Assembly: GCF_001477625.1 (NCBI RefSeq)
Contig: NZ_CP013692.1
Coordinates: 2,046,001 to 2,110,000, forward strand
Direction of reading: 5' to 3'
From: Paucibacter sp. KCTC 42545
GTDB lineage: Bacteria > Pseudomonadota > Gammaproteobacteria > Burkholderiales > Burkholderiaceae_C
DNA: 64,000 bases
A model generated the notes under the pieces. The model worked only from the letters and a program-made list of their open reading frames with translations, was not told the origin of the DNA and did not search any database. Below, piece by piece: positions 54,626-62,871 of this stretch (the first letter of the stretch is position 1; every line of letters starts with the position of its first letter). The position numbers were made by a program, and so were the translations under genes.

Positions 54626-55700
54626 GCCAGACAAACTCTGGCCGTGCAAACACATGGCTGGCAAAGCCCTGCTTGAAGGCTGAGATCGACAGCTGCTTGG
54701 CGCTGGGCGTGGGCTGATCCTGGGCGAACTGCCGCTCGCCCAGGCGATACCAACGGGTGCCCTGGCGCTTGAGGTACTCAATCGCCACCTGTTGCACCAC
54801 ATGGCCCAGAGGCTTGTCGAACAGGGCGCGGTCATAGGCCCCCACGCCGTACAAGCCTTCATCCCGGTTGATCTGGAACACGCCTGCACCCACCAGCCGG
54901 TGAGTCTCCGGATCGCGCAAGGTGACCATAAAGGCCTCGCCCGCCTGAATCATGGCGAACTGGCGCTGCCAGCTGTCGTCGCTACGGGTCTTGCGACCGG
55001 CCACGTCCAAATGCAAGGCCTTGAGTTCCTCCCATACCGCTACATCTGCCGCTGCCGCGTCCATCAAGTCCACCTGCCAATGGCGCAGGCCAGCGTTGAT
55101 CAGGGGGCGAAAGCTCTTGCGAAAGCCAGCGCGGATCTCGTCCAAGGAGGGGCTCAGATCCACAAACAAATCATGTTTGACCGTGACCGAGGCACCGGCC
55201 GCCAGCAGCTGTTGAGACCACTCACTCAAGCCCAGCGCAGTTTGATCAGGCAGCACAGCCTGTTGCAGGTTCAGGCTGTTCTGGCCCAGGCGCTGCGCCA
55301 GCATTTGCAGCAGCTCCAGCAGACGTGCGCAGATCTTCTTGACGGTGTTGGGCGACAAGCCCTGCACAAACAGCGGCGCCATCAAGGGCCCGCCAAAGCC
55401 GCTCAAACTCACGCTAGCCGGCGGGCCACCCAAGGCGAGCGGGAAGATGCCGCAGGGCCGGCCATCGGTTTGCAGGATCAGGCTGATGTCCTGCAACTGC
55501 CAGCCGGCGTCCTCCAGATAGGCTTGCTGATAAGCCAGCGAGCTTGGCGCATAGCTGACCGAGCGATAGGTTAGGCCCTCCCACACCTGCGCCCAAGCCT
55601 GGGGCTGCTGATGTGCCAGGCTGGCGTCCAGGCGGCTGTCATTCAACAAGGCCTGCAAGGCAGCAGGCTCAAGCATTTGCTTCATTTCAGGCATGGGCAT
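54606..55700 (-). CDS. FemAB/GNAT-like acyl- or aminoacyltransferase
   Basis: This 364-residue protein has a FemAB-like double-GNAT layout. The C-terminal half has AFMVTLRDPETHRLVGAGVF, the GNAT beta-strand pair, then AYDRALFDKPLGHVVQQVAI. The N-terminal half contains FPLALGGPPASVSLSGFGGP. Related proteins in surface-sugar clusters transfer acyl or aminoacyl groups to sugars or lipids. It is inserted in antisense orientation between pseG and pseI, downstream of the M28-like gene, overlapping none of it. Of several possible ATG codons I took the one giving MPMPEMKQML. Confidence 0.65.
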   Translation of the reverse strand: MPMPEMKQMLEPAALQALLNDSRLDASLAHQQPQAWAQVWEGLTYRSVSYAPSSLAYQQAYLEDAGWQLQDISLILQTDGRPCGIFPLALGGPPASVSLSGFGGPLMAPLFVQGLSPNTVKKICARLLELLQMLAQRLGQNSLNLQQAVLPDQTALGLSEWSQQLLAAGASVTVKHDLFVDLSPSLDEIRAGFRKSFRPLINAGLRHWQVDLMDAAAADVAVWEELKALHLDVAGRKTRSDDSWQRQFAMIQAGEAFMVTLRDPETHRLVGAGVFQINRDEGLYGVGAYDRALFDKPLGHVVQQVAIEYLKRQGTRWYRLGERQFAQDQPTPSAKQLSISAFKQGFASHVFARPEFVWPMASGV

Positions 55701-55711
55701 GCTCGCAAGGC

Positions 55712-56995
55712 TCAGGCGCTGACCAGCAAGCCATGCTGTTTGAGTTGGCTGACAACGGGGCCTAACTCCCAAATCGGGCGGCCAATGCGCTCGGCCACAT
55801 CCAGCAGGCTCTCGCTACCGTCACAGTAAGCCAGCAGATTCATCATGGCCTCCACCTGTTTGCCACTTTCCTTGGTACTGATCGAGGGGTAGAGCCCGCG
55901 CTTGCCCAGCTGCGGTTCACACAGAGTGCTGCAGCTGAGGGTCTCGTCGGCTTCGATGGCCTCGATGCAGCGCTGCACGGCGGTGAAGCCACCAGCAAGG
56001 CCGGCCGGGGTCACCAGCTCAAGATCATCCAAAGAGGTGTGGTACTCGGGGTAGCAGGCGTATTTGCTGCGCATCACCGAGGCCACGGGCAGGTCCACGC
56101 CGGGGCTGCAGTACTGGCGCTCATCGCTGCCTCGGTCCAAGAAAGAATAGCTGGCATAGCCCGGTGCCAGATGCGACAGCACATGGCGCGCCGCCCGGTC
56201 GGCCAAGGTCGTGCCCCGCCGAGAGGGCAGGAAGGAATAGGCCCGCTCATCCCCCATGCAGCTCAAGACATAGCCCGCCACCACATTCTTCTTCATGGCG
56301 TCGAGATGGCGGCTCAGGTAGGTGATGGCGCCAATCGTCTCAGGCACGATGAGCAGGCGGTAGCTATAGCGGCGGCGAGGCAGGCTTTGCAGCCAGCGGG
56401 CCAGATAGGTGCCGACCACCGGGCCGCTGAGCTCGTTATTGGCCATGGAGGGATGGCAGAGATAGCTGGACAGCAGCACCTCTTCCTCGGTCTCGCCTCG
56501 GATCAAGGCCTCGCCATAGTTCAAGACGCCGGGCTCCAGGCTGGCGTCGATATGCACGCGGTAGCGCCCTGGCTGCAAGGCCATTCGCTGCTTGTGCGTC
56601 AGGCAAAAACCCCAGCGGCGGCTGTAGTAGGAGGTGATGTAGGGAATCGCGTCCGGCTGCTCGGGCAAGGAATACAGATGCGGCTGCAAATCCTCCAGCG
56701 ACAGCTCGGCCTCCACCGGCTCGGAGTAGCCCATCACATGCAGATTGTGTTGGGCCAAATCGCAGATGCGGCTGCCGTCGGGTGTCTCAATCCAGGCGGA
56801 GCGGATATTCCACTCCAGCGGCACGGTCCAATCGAAGGCCTGGGTGCCGCTGGGCACCGCATGCATAGTCAGAGCCGGCAGTTCGCGCCGCAAGATGTCC
56901 ATGGAGCTGCGAAAGCCTGCGCCGGTGAGTGAGCGACAGATAGGAAACAGCTCGCGGCAAAGCGCGTGCATCTGCTGACCCAGTTCAAGATTCAT
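55712..56995 (-). CDS. DUF4910-type aminopeptidase-like protein of sugar clusters
   Basis: This 427-residue protein belongs to a family found in polysaccharide clusters, with a DUF2172/DUF4910 layout: an N-terminal domain then an M28-like zinc-peptidase fold and a small winged-helix tail (about 350-427). The probable metal-binding parts are SYLCHPSMANNELSGPVV, IVPETIGAI and CYPEYHTSLDDLE. The substrate is unknown; the fold could remove an N-acyl or aminoacyl group from a sugar. It is transcribed with the FemAB-like gene, against the flanking pse genes. Start chosen at MNLELGQQM; the first frame codon is a TTG three codons upstream. Confidence 0.8.
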   Translation of the reverse strand: MNLELGQQMHALCRELFPICRSLTGAGFRSSMDILRRELPALTMHAVPSGTQAFDWTVPLEWNIRSAWIETPDGSRICDLAQHNLHVMGYSEPVEAELSLEDLQPHLYSLPEQPDAIPYITSYYSRRWGFCLTHKQRMALQPGRYRVHIDASLEPGVLNYGEALIRGETEEEVLLSSYLCHPSMANNELSGPVVGTYLARWLQSLPRRRYSYRLLIVPETIGAITYLSRHLDAMKKNVVAGYVLSCMGDERAYSFLPSRRGTTLADRAARHVLSHLAPGYASYSFLDRGSDERQYCSPGVDLPVASVMRSKYACYPEYHTSLDDLELVTPAGLAGGFTAVQRCIEAIEADETLSCSTLCEPQLGKRGLYPSISTKESGKQVEAMMNLLAYCDGSESLLDVAERIGRPIWELGPVVSQLKQHGLLVSA

Positions 56996-57231
56996 AGTTC
57001 CCAATTCCTACATCCAATACCCACGTCGCGGCAAAGCGAGCCCACTTAAGCGTTCGCCCTGGGCCATCCTATGGCAGGCCAAGCATGGCCGAGGTTCGGA
57101 GTATCCGGGCTCAAACCGCCTATCTTTGCGGACGCCTGTATTGGGCCGGCTCCCGCCCCCTATTTCACTCTTGAGCGAGCACCTAGCTGTGCGAGCATGC
57201 GCAACCGAAAGCCAATTGCCACAGGCCCACC

Positions 57232-58275
57232 ATGCAGATTTCGCAACGCCTCATTGATCAAACCCAAAGGCCCTATCTGATTGCCGAGATGTCGGGCAAT
57301 CACAATCAATCGCTGCAAAGGGCTTTGCAGATCGTTGAGGCCGCCGCAGCCTCGGGTGCTGACGCGATCAAGCTGCAGACCTATACCGCCGACACCATGA
57401 CCTTGAAGGTCGACGCACCAGACTTCGTCATCCAGGACAAGAACAGCCTGTGGGCCGGCCGGCATCTGCATGAGCTCTACGACGAGGCCCACACGCCTTG
57501 GGACTGGCATGGCCCCATCATGCAAAGAGCCAAGGAGCTGGGCATGCACTGCTTCAGCACGCCTTTTGACGAGACCTCGGTCGACTTTCTGGAAGAGCTG
57601 GGCGTGCCCGCCTACAAGATTGCCTCCTTCGAGCTGACCGATCTGCCCCTGATCGCCAAGGTGGCCAGCACCGGCAAGCCCATGATCATGTCCACCGGCA
57701 TGGCCTCGGTGGCGGAGATCGATGAGGCCGTGCGCACCGCACGCGGGGCCGGCGCCAAGGACCTGATTTTGCTCAAGTGCACCAGCACCTATCCCGCCAC
57801 GCCTGAGAACAGCCATTTGCGCACCCTGCCCAATATGCGCGCCACCTTCGGCTGCGAGGTCGGTCTATCGGACCACACCATGGGCGTGGGCGCGGCCGTG
57901 GCTGCCGTGGCCCTGGGTGCCAGCTTGATCGAAAAGCACTTCACCCTGCGGCGTGCCGATGGCGGCGTGGACTCGGCCTTTTCGATGGAGCCCGAAGAGT
58001 TCAAGCTGCTGCGCTGCGAAACCGAACGCGCCTGGGCTGCCCTGGGCCAAACCAACTACGGCGGCAGCCAGGCCGAGGAGAAGTCCAAGGCCTTCCGCCG
58101 CTCCATCTATGTGGCTGTGCCTGTGAAGGCCGGCGAGGCCTTGCAGGCTGAGCACCTGCGCATCGTGCGCCCCGGCTTTGGCCTGGCGCCCAAGTTCTAC
58201 GACACCGTGCTCGGCAAACGCGCCAGCCGCGACCTGAGCCCGGGCACGCCCTTGGCCTGGGACTGCATCGGTTGA
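57232..58275 (+). CDS. pseI: Pseudaminic acid synthase PseI (NeuB family)
   Basis: PseI condenses the 6-deoxy-2,4-diacetamido altrose with phosphoenolpyruvate to give pseudaminic acid. Residues 1-270 are the NeuB TIM barrel (PYLIAEMSGNHNQSLQRAL, ADAIKLQTYTADTMTL, IMSTGMAS, VGLSDHTMG) and 285-345 the antifreeze-like SAF domain. The NHNQ and FVIQDKNSLW segments match PseI better than NeuB or LegI. The gene is 236 bp downstream of, and divergent from, the M28-like gene; that gap carries no gene I can identify. Confidence 0.94.
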   Translation: MQISQRLIDQTQRPYLIAEMSGNHNQSLQRALQIVEAAAASGADAIKLQTYTADTMTLKVDAPDFVIQDKNSLWAGRHLHELYDEAHTPWDWHGPIMQRAKELGMHCFSTPFDETSVDFLEELGVPAYKIASFELTDLPLIAKVASTGKPMIMSTGMASVAEIDEAVRTARGAGAKDLILLKCTSTYPATPENSHLRTLPNMRATFGCEVGLSDHTMGVGAAVAAVALGASLIEKHFTLRRADGGVDSAFSMEPEEFKLLRCETERAWAALGQTNYGGSQAEEKSKAFRRSIYVAVPVKAGEALQAEHLRIVRPGFGLAPKFYDTVLGKRASRDLSPGTPLAWDCIG

Positions 58276-58279
58276 ACGG

Positions 58280-58411
58280 CTGAGAACTTTTTACTGCGCG
58301 GCCGCCATGCGTCGTTGGGCGGTGCTCGAAATCCTCACGTACAGGAAGTACGTTCCGGTTTCTGCGCTCCGTCCGCCTAGCCTGACAGCCGCTCGCTACA
58401 AAAGTTCTCAG
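58280..58411. repeat. Palindromic intergenic element, copy B (after pseI)
   Basis: This is a near-perfect 132-bp palindrome. Outer arms are CTGAGAACTTTT (58280-58291) and AAAAGTTCTCAG (58400-58411), and the centre is ACGTAC-aggaa-GTACGT (58337-58353), with imperfect pairing between. It lies 5 bp after the pseI stop. Its centre shares the pattern GTAC-A[GC][GC]AA-GTAC-like spacing with copy A at 12921-12991. It would fold into a long hairpin in the pse mRNA and may also act as a terminator or processing site before the next gene. Confidence 0.75.
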
Positions 58412-58475
58412 CCTACGACGCTGCCCCATGCGGGCTTTGCTAGCCGGCCTTAGCGCCCACTTTTGGAGACTGAAT

Positions 58476-60179
58476 TTGAGCGAGATCGTCGTCGTCGTCA
58501 ATCGATTCGACCTGCCGATTGCGGCCACTTTATTGAGTCAGCGGGATGCGCAAGTGCTGGTCGCTGACCCCTTGTTGCAAAACCACGCCCAGGCCCAAGG
58601 CATGGCCGCGCCGCTGCTGGAACCTGGCTTGGATGCACACGCCTACCTGCGCGCTTTCAGGCAGGCCGAACAAGCCGCCTTGCAACTCAACCGCGCGCTG
58701 GCACCTTTGCTAGACCGCTGGGCGCCCAACGCCGGCGCCGCGGCCTGGTCCAGCCACCGCACGCTGCAGATGTTCTCCACCCTGTTCTGCTACCGGGACA
58801 TCTGGAAACATGTGGTCCCCGCCCATGCCCAGCGCAGCTGGCATGTGCTGCTGCCCAGCAACCCGCATGACTACGGCGTGCACTCCTTTCTGCCGGGCCT
58901 GACCCTGGTGGATGCCCTGCAGGCGGCCGGCATACCGCATACCGCCTATGGCTATGACTGCCCCGGTGCCGACGCTTTTGTCTTACCGGATTTGCGCCAG
59001 TTGCCGGCTGAGATTGATCTGCTCTGCCATCTGCCGACCTGCTTCCACGACGCCGCCTACTTCGGCGAAGAGCTGCATGCCAGCGGCCTGCGCTGCGGCA
59101 TCCTCAGCTCGCAGCGCTACGACGTGGCCTTGCCCGGCCACACGGCCACCGGTCTGATCGACCTGTCCACCGTGGCCGCTGAACTCGGTGCGGAAGGACG
59201 GGCCCGGATCGATGCGCTGGAAGTCGAGATCAAAGAAGTCTTGCTCAGCCATCTGCGGCCCCACATCCTGCAGCGCAGCTTTCTGCTCAAGCAGATCGAT
59301 TCGTTATGGGAAGTCTTGGCCCTGCAAGGCCTGTTCTACCTCTGGTTGGAGCAGCGCCTGGGCGCCAAGCCACCGGCGCAGCTGCTGATCTCCAATCACG
59401 ACGCCACGGTGCATGGCGCTCTGATGAGCTTTGCCCAGAACCACGGCATGAAGATCACCGTCATCCCGCATTCCCGGGTGCACAACTCCTTGCTCAAGAC
59501 CGATGGGCTCAAGCCGGTTTGCCTGCACCACGGCATGCAAGATGGCCCGGTGCTGGACTTGTCGGAGCGGGTGCTGCCCTCGCGCCGCCTGAGCTACCCA
59601 GGCACCTGGCAAGCGCCACAGGTGCTGGCTCAAGTCGAGGCCAAGCCCTTTCAAACCCTAGGCCTGATCCTCAACGGCATCAGCGGCAACGGGGTTTGCG
59701 TGGTCGACTTCAATCAGTACATCGCCGATATCGACCACATCCGCAGCTGGGCCAAGGCGCGCGGCATTCAGTTCAAGCTACGGGTACGCGCCGCCGAAAC
59801 ACCGATAGGCCTGGTGGGCGAGCGGCTGAACATTCCCGCGCAAGAACTGCTGCAGCATGCCCAAGGCAGCTTGCTGGACTTTGCCCGCGGCTGCGATGTC
59901 TGCGTGGGGTATGACTCGCCGACCTCGGGCCTGCAGGATCTGATCCGCGAGGGCGTTCCCAGCTTGCAGATCGACCGCCGGCCACTGTCACGCCTGGAGT
60001 GGAGCATCATCGACGCGCGCATCGTGCCGCGTTATGCCATGAGCGAGGGCTTGGAGCGACTGGGCTTTATGCACAGCAACCCGGCTGAGTTCCAGGCCTT
60101 CGCCCAGCGGCAACACGAGGCCGGCTTGGCCAGCCAGCACGGCGCACAGCCCTTGCGACATTGGTTGCTGGCCAACTAG
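58476..60179 (+). CDS. Putative glycosyltransferase-like protein at the end of the pse operon
   Basis: This large soluble protein (about 568 residues) has no family that I can name with confidence. It starts with a strand LSEIVVVVNRFDLP and shows GT-B-like features: IPHSRVHNSLLK in the middle and, near the end, GYDSPTSGLQDLIREGVPS, which resembles a donor-binding loop. A role in transferring the nonulosonic acid to a protein or polysaccharide is the natural guess. I chose the TTG start because GGAG stands seven bases upstream. The first ATG of the open frame is at 58428 and adds 16 residues; a start there has no such site. Confidence 0.6.
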   Translation: MSEIVVVVNRFDLPIAATLLSQRDAQVLVADPLLQNHAQAQGMAAPLLEPGLDAHAYLRAFRQAEQAALQLNRALAPLLDRWAPNAGAAAWSSHRTLQMFSTLFCYRDIWKHVVPAHAQRSWHVLLPSNPHDYGVHSFLPGLTLVDALQAAGIPHTAYGYDCPGADAFVLPDLRQLPAEIDLLCHLPTCFHDAAYFGEELHASGLRCGILSSQRYDVALPGHTATGLIDLSTVAAELGAEGRARIDALEVEIKEVLLSHLRPHILQRSFLLKQIDSLWEVLALQGLFYLWLEQRLGAKPPAQLLISNHDATVHGALMSFAQNHGMKITVIPHSRVHNSLLKTDGLKPVCLHHGMQDGPVLDLSERVLPSRRLSYPGTWQAPQVLAQVEAKPFQTLGLILNGISGNGVCVVDFNQYIADIDHIRSWAKARGIQFKLRVRAAETPIGLVGERLNIPAQELLQHAQGSLLDFARGCDVCVGYDSPTSGLQDLIREGVPSLQIDRRPLSRLEWSIIDARIVPRYAMSEGLERLGFMHSNPAEFQAFAQRQHEAGLASQHGAQPLRHWLLAN

Positions 60180-60194
60180 GCCAGCACTTAAACA

Positions 60195-61190
60195 TCAAGG
60201 AATGTAGTACGGCGTGGCGGTGTAGACAAAGCCGGCGCCGACCGAGGCCAGCAACACCTTCTTGCCCGGCGCAAACCAGCCCGCGTCGAAAGCCTCGTCC
60301 ATCACCGTGCCCAGCGAGGCCTCGGCCGTGTTGCCGATCTGCTGCACATTGTTGATGGTCTTGCTCATGGGCACGCGCAGGCGGGCCATGCAGTATTCGA
60401 TCAGGCGCAGATTGGCTTGGTGAAAGAGGATCAGATCCAGATCGTTCACCGTCCAACCCAAATCATCCATGGCGCGACGGATGATTTTTGGCAGCTCCAC
60501 CACCACCTCTTTCCAGACGCCCAGCCCCGTGTGCTCGTAGTACAGCGCCTTGCTGTCTTGCTCGAACAAGGCCGGGCTGTGGGGGAAGCTGGAGCCACCG
60601 CCGCGCAAACGCACCACCTCATAATTCTTGGTGTTGCTGGTGAAGTAACTGGGCATTAAGCCACCAGCCTCAGCCTCGGCTTCACTGCGCCTGAGCAGCA
60701 CAACCGAAGCCGCATCGCCAAAAAAGTAGGCGCTGTTTTCGTCAAACGGATCCACAAAAGGCGACTGTTTGGCCAGTCCCACCACAGCGATCACGCGCAG
60801 CGATGGGTTGCCCTGCAGCAGGCAGCGGGCGTTCTCCATCGCCACTTGCATGCCGGCGCAATTGGCCATCAGATCAAAGGCGATGCCGGCTTTGAGCCCC
60901 AAGGTCTGCACCAGTTTGAGGGCTGTGCTGGGGTAGAGATAGTCGCCGGTGAAGGTGGCGACGATGACGCCGTCGATCTCGTCCTTGGCGATTCCGGACT
61001 TGGTGATGGCGGACTCCAGCGCCTTGTGCGCCATCGAAGAGGCTGATTCATCGCCGGCAAGATGGCGCTTCTCAATACCCGTCTTGTGGAGGATGTCCTC
61101 GGTCGACAGGCCCAAACGCTCGGCCACCGTGGCGGTGGTCTCAAAGCCCGGGGGGATGTACTTCCCGGTGCCAACAATCCTAACTGCCAT
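60195..61190 (-). CDS. 3-oxoacyl-ACP synthase III family (FabH-like) enzyme
   Basis: This is a 331-residue KAS III-type condensing enzyme. The full triad is present: Cys111 (MANCAGMQV), His257 (LFHQANLRLI) and Asn287 (IGNTAEASLG). It can therefore condense an acyl-CoA with malonyl-ACP, or transfer an acyl group to an ACP or sugar. It is the last gene of a minus-strand acyl cassette that runs into the pse operon tail. A dedicated ACP and reductase are in the same unit, so it is probably not the housekeeping FabH. Start MAVRIVGTGKYIPPG has AGGGAC just upstream. Confidence 0.9.
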   Translation of the reverse strand: MAVRIVGTGKYIPPGFETTATVAERLGLSTEDILHKTGIEKRHLAGDESASSMAHKALESAITKSGIAKDEIDGVIVATFTGDYLYPSTALKLVQTLGLKAGIAFDLMANCAGMQVAMENARCLLQGNPSLRVIAVVGLAKQSPFVDPFDENSAYFFGDAASVVLLRRSEAEAEAGGLMPSYFTSNTKNYEVVRLRGGGSSFPHSPALFEQDSKALYYEHTGLGVWKEVVVELPKIIRRAMDDLGWTVNDLDLILFHQANLRLIEYCMARLRVPMSKTINNVQQIGNTAEASLGTVMDEAFDAGWFAPGKKVLLASVGAGFVYTATPYYIP

Positions 61191-61857
61191 GTCCCTGCCT
61201 TTGCAAAATATGCGCCCACTTCTTGTTGTGGGCGAGTTCTGCCTCGACCGTGCTGCGATCACCATGCCCAGGCAGGATGACAGTATCCGGGCGAAACTGG
61301 GGAATGGTGCTTTGCAGGAAGTGGAGAAACTCGGCCTTGTTTTCGCGGCTGTCAAACAAGGTGATCTTCAGTTTGTGATGCAGGGCCAGGTCGCCGGTGA
61401 TGATGAAGTCACGGCTCAGGCTGTGAAGGATGCAACTGCCCTTGGTATGCGCGCCCACATGCTGGATGGCCAGCCCCCAATCCAGCAGCAGCGCAATCAG
61501 CACTTCGCTGAAGGCTGCCGCCTTGGCCGGGCGCATTTTGCGCTTGAGCAGCATCAGTGAGTAAGACTGGGCGCGCTTGGCTTCGTCCAGGTCCAACTCG
61601 TGCAAGTACAAGGTATCGACCAAGCCGCTATCAATCATGCCGGCCGCGGCGGAGATGTGGTCAAAGTGAGCATGGGTGCTCAACATGAACTGCAGCTTGA
61701 GCTTGTGCTCTTGCAGATAGGCCAGAATCTGCTCCGGCTGATCGGTGGGATCAACCAGAATGGCCTGATCCCCTTGCTGCAGGATGTAGCAGTTGGTCTT
61801 GAGTTCGTTGAGCAGCAGGCGGTGGATGCTCAGCGCGCCCGCTTGATAAATGATCAC
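61180..61857 (-). CDS. Metallo-beta-lactamase-fold hydrolase
   Basis: This 225-residue protein has a complete binuclear zinc signature: THAHFDHI (His62, His64, Asp66, His67), then a His in GAHTKGSC, an Asp in TGDLAL and a His in PGHGDRS. It resembles the glyoxalase II-like thioesterase group. In this cassette it may hydrolyse an acyl thioester or a sugar lactone. It is coupled to the KAS III gene by an 11-bp overlap and lies 3 bp after the SDR gene. Confidence 0.85.
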   Translation of the reverse strand: MIIYQAGALSIHRLLLNELKTNCYILQQGDQAILVDPTDQPEQILAYLQEHKLKLQFMLSTHAHFDHISAAAGMIDSGLVDTLYLHELDLDEAKRAQSYSLMLLKRKMRPAKAAAFSEVLIALLLDWGLAIQHVGAHTKGSCILHSLSRDFIITGDLALHHKLKITLFDSRENKAEFLHFLQSTIPQFRPDTVILPGHGDRSTVEAELAHNKKWAHILQRQGHGS

Positions 61858-61860
61858 GAC

Positions 61861-62571
61861 TCAGACTCCGCCGAAGTACAAGGTTTGGCCGCCGATGTCG
61901 CGCCCATTGGCCTCAAAGAACTCAATCGCATTGATGATTTCCATCAGCGGCGCGAACTGCTTGTGCGGAATCAGATCCAGCACCTTGTCGGTGTTCTCAC
62001 CCACGATCTGATCCAACATGCCGCTGGGGAAGGCGGACAGGCCGATATTGTTGACGTGCACACCGAAGGGATGGCCTTCCTTGTTGAGCACGCGGGAAAA
62101 CGCTTCCAGCCCGCTCTTGGTGGCCGCGTAGACGGAGTCGCCCACCACGCAGAGCTTGGGCGCCATGGACAGGATGTTGACGATCTGGCCGCGCTTGGCG
62201 CCGACCATTTTGCGAAACACCGTCTTGCTGGCCAGGATCGGCGCCTTCAGGTTCACATCAATCATGCCGGCGATGTCGCTGGCTTTCATGATGCCCAGAG
62301 GCAAGGAGGTCAGGATGGCAGCGTTATTGATCAGCACATCGATCTGCGGCATTGAGCGGCAGATCTGCTGAAAGGTCGACACGGTTGCCGCCTCGTCGGC
62401 CAAATCACAGGCATGAAAGTGCACCGAGGAGCTTGCTGCCGCCAAGGCATCAAAAGCCTCCGAGGACTTGCGGGCCACGGCGATGACGGTGTTCTCCGCC
62501 GCCCAATGCTGCGCTAGCGCCAACCCCAGGCCGCGCGTCGCGCCGGTGATCAGAATCGTTTTATGCCGCAT
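61861..62571 (-). CDS. SDR-family NAD(P)-dependent oxidoreductase
   Basis: This is a 236-residue classical short-chain dehydrogenase. TGATRGLG binds the cofactor at residues 9-16, NNAA is at 82-85, and the catalytic Asn107, Ser135, Tyr148 and Lys152 (VYAATK) are all present. By context it could reduce a 3-oxoacyl-ACP made by the KAS III enzyme to a 3-hydroxyacyl group, or act on a sugar ketone. The ATG giving MRHKTILITG overlaps the ACP gene by 11 bp. Confidence 0.88.
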   Translation of the reverse strand: MRHKTILITGATRGLGLALAQHWAAENTVIAVARKSSEAFDALAAASSSVHFHACDLADEAATVSTFQQICRSMPQIDVLINNAAILTSLPLGIMKASDIAGMIDVNLKAPILASKTVFRKMVGAKRGQIVNILSMAPKLCVVGDSVYAATKSGLEAFSRVLNKEGHPFGVHVNNIGLSAFPSGMLDQIVGENTDKVLDLIPHKQFAPLMEIINAIEFFEANGRDIGGQTLYFGGV

Positions 62572-62866
62572 TCGCTGAGTTCGACTTCGCGATGGCCAGG
62601 GCGGCCAGGGTGCTGGCATTCCTGAACGGTGTCTTGCCTTCGGTGATGATGGCGTCTTCGTCGATCACCTGCACTTCCTTGCCGGTGCGCTCAAAAATGA
62701 ACTCTTCCACCTTGATGATTAGGCCCACCAGGGCCAGCGAGTCGATGATGCTACCGCTGCCAAAGAGCACGGTTTCGCGGTCCACGGGGCCGGCATCGAT
62801 TTCGTTCTCTTCGCAAATTACCTTCAGCTCGGCCAGGATCACGTCGATCAGTTCGGCTTCATTCAT
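62561..62866 (-). CDS. Acyl carrier protein of the sugar-acyl cassette
   Basis: This 101-residue acidic protein has the phosphopantetheine site Ser43 in the DSL of SIIDSLALVGLI. It is an acyl carrier in a cassette with a KAS III enzyme, a reductase, an AMP-ligase and an acyltransferase. The start was set at MNEAELIDVI because GAGG is nine bases upstream. An ATG three codons earlier (62875) would overlap the AAC(3)-like stop as ATGA and may also be used. A frame that continues back to 63031 lies in the preceding gene. Confidence 0.87.
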   Translation of the reverse strand: MNEAELIDVILAELKVICEENEIDAGPVDRETVLFGSGSIIDSLALVGLIIKVEEFIFERTGKEVQVIDEDAIITEGKTPFRNASTLAALAIAKSNSANAA

Positions 62867-62871
62867 GCTGT

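Noticed and set aside
57071..57280. 69-codon frame running into pseI
   Set aside because: It overlaps the pseI start in another frame, has no ribosome-binding site and no recognisable features.
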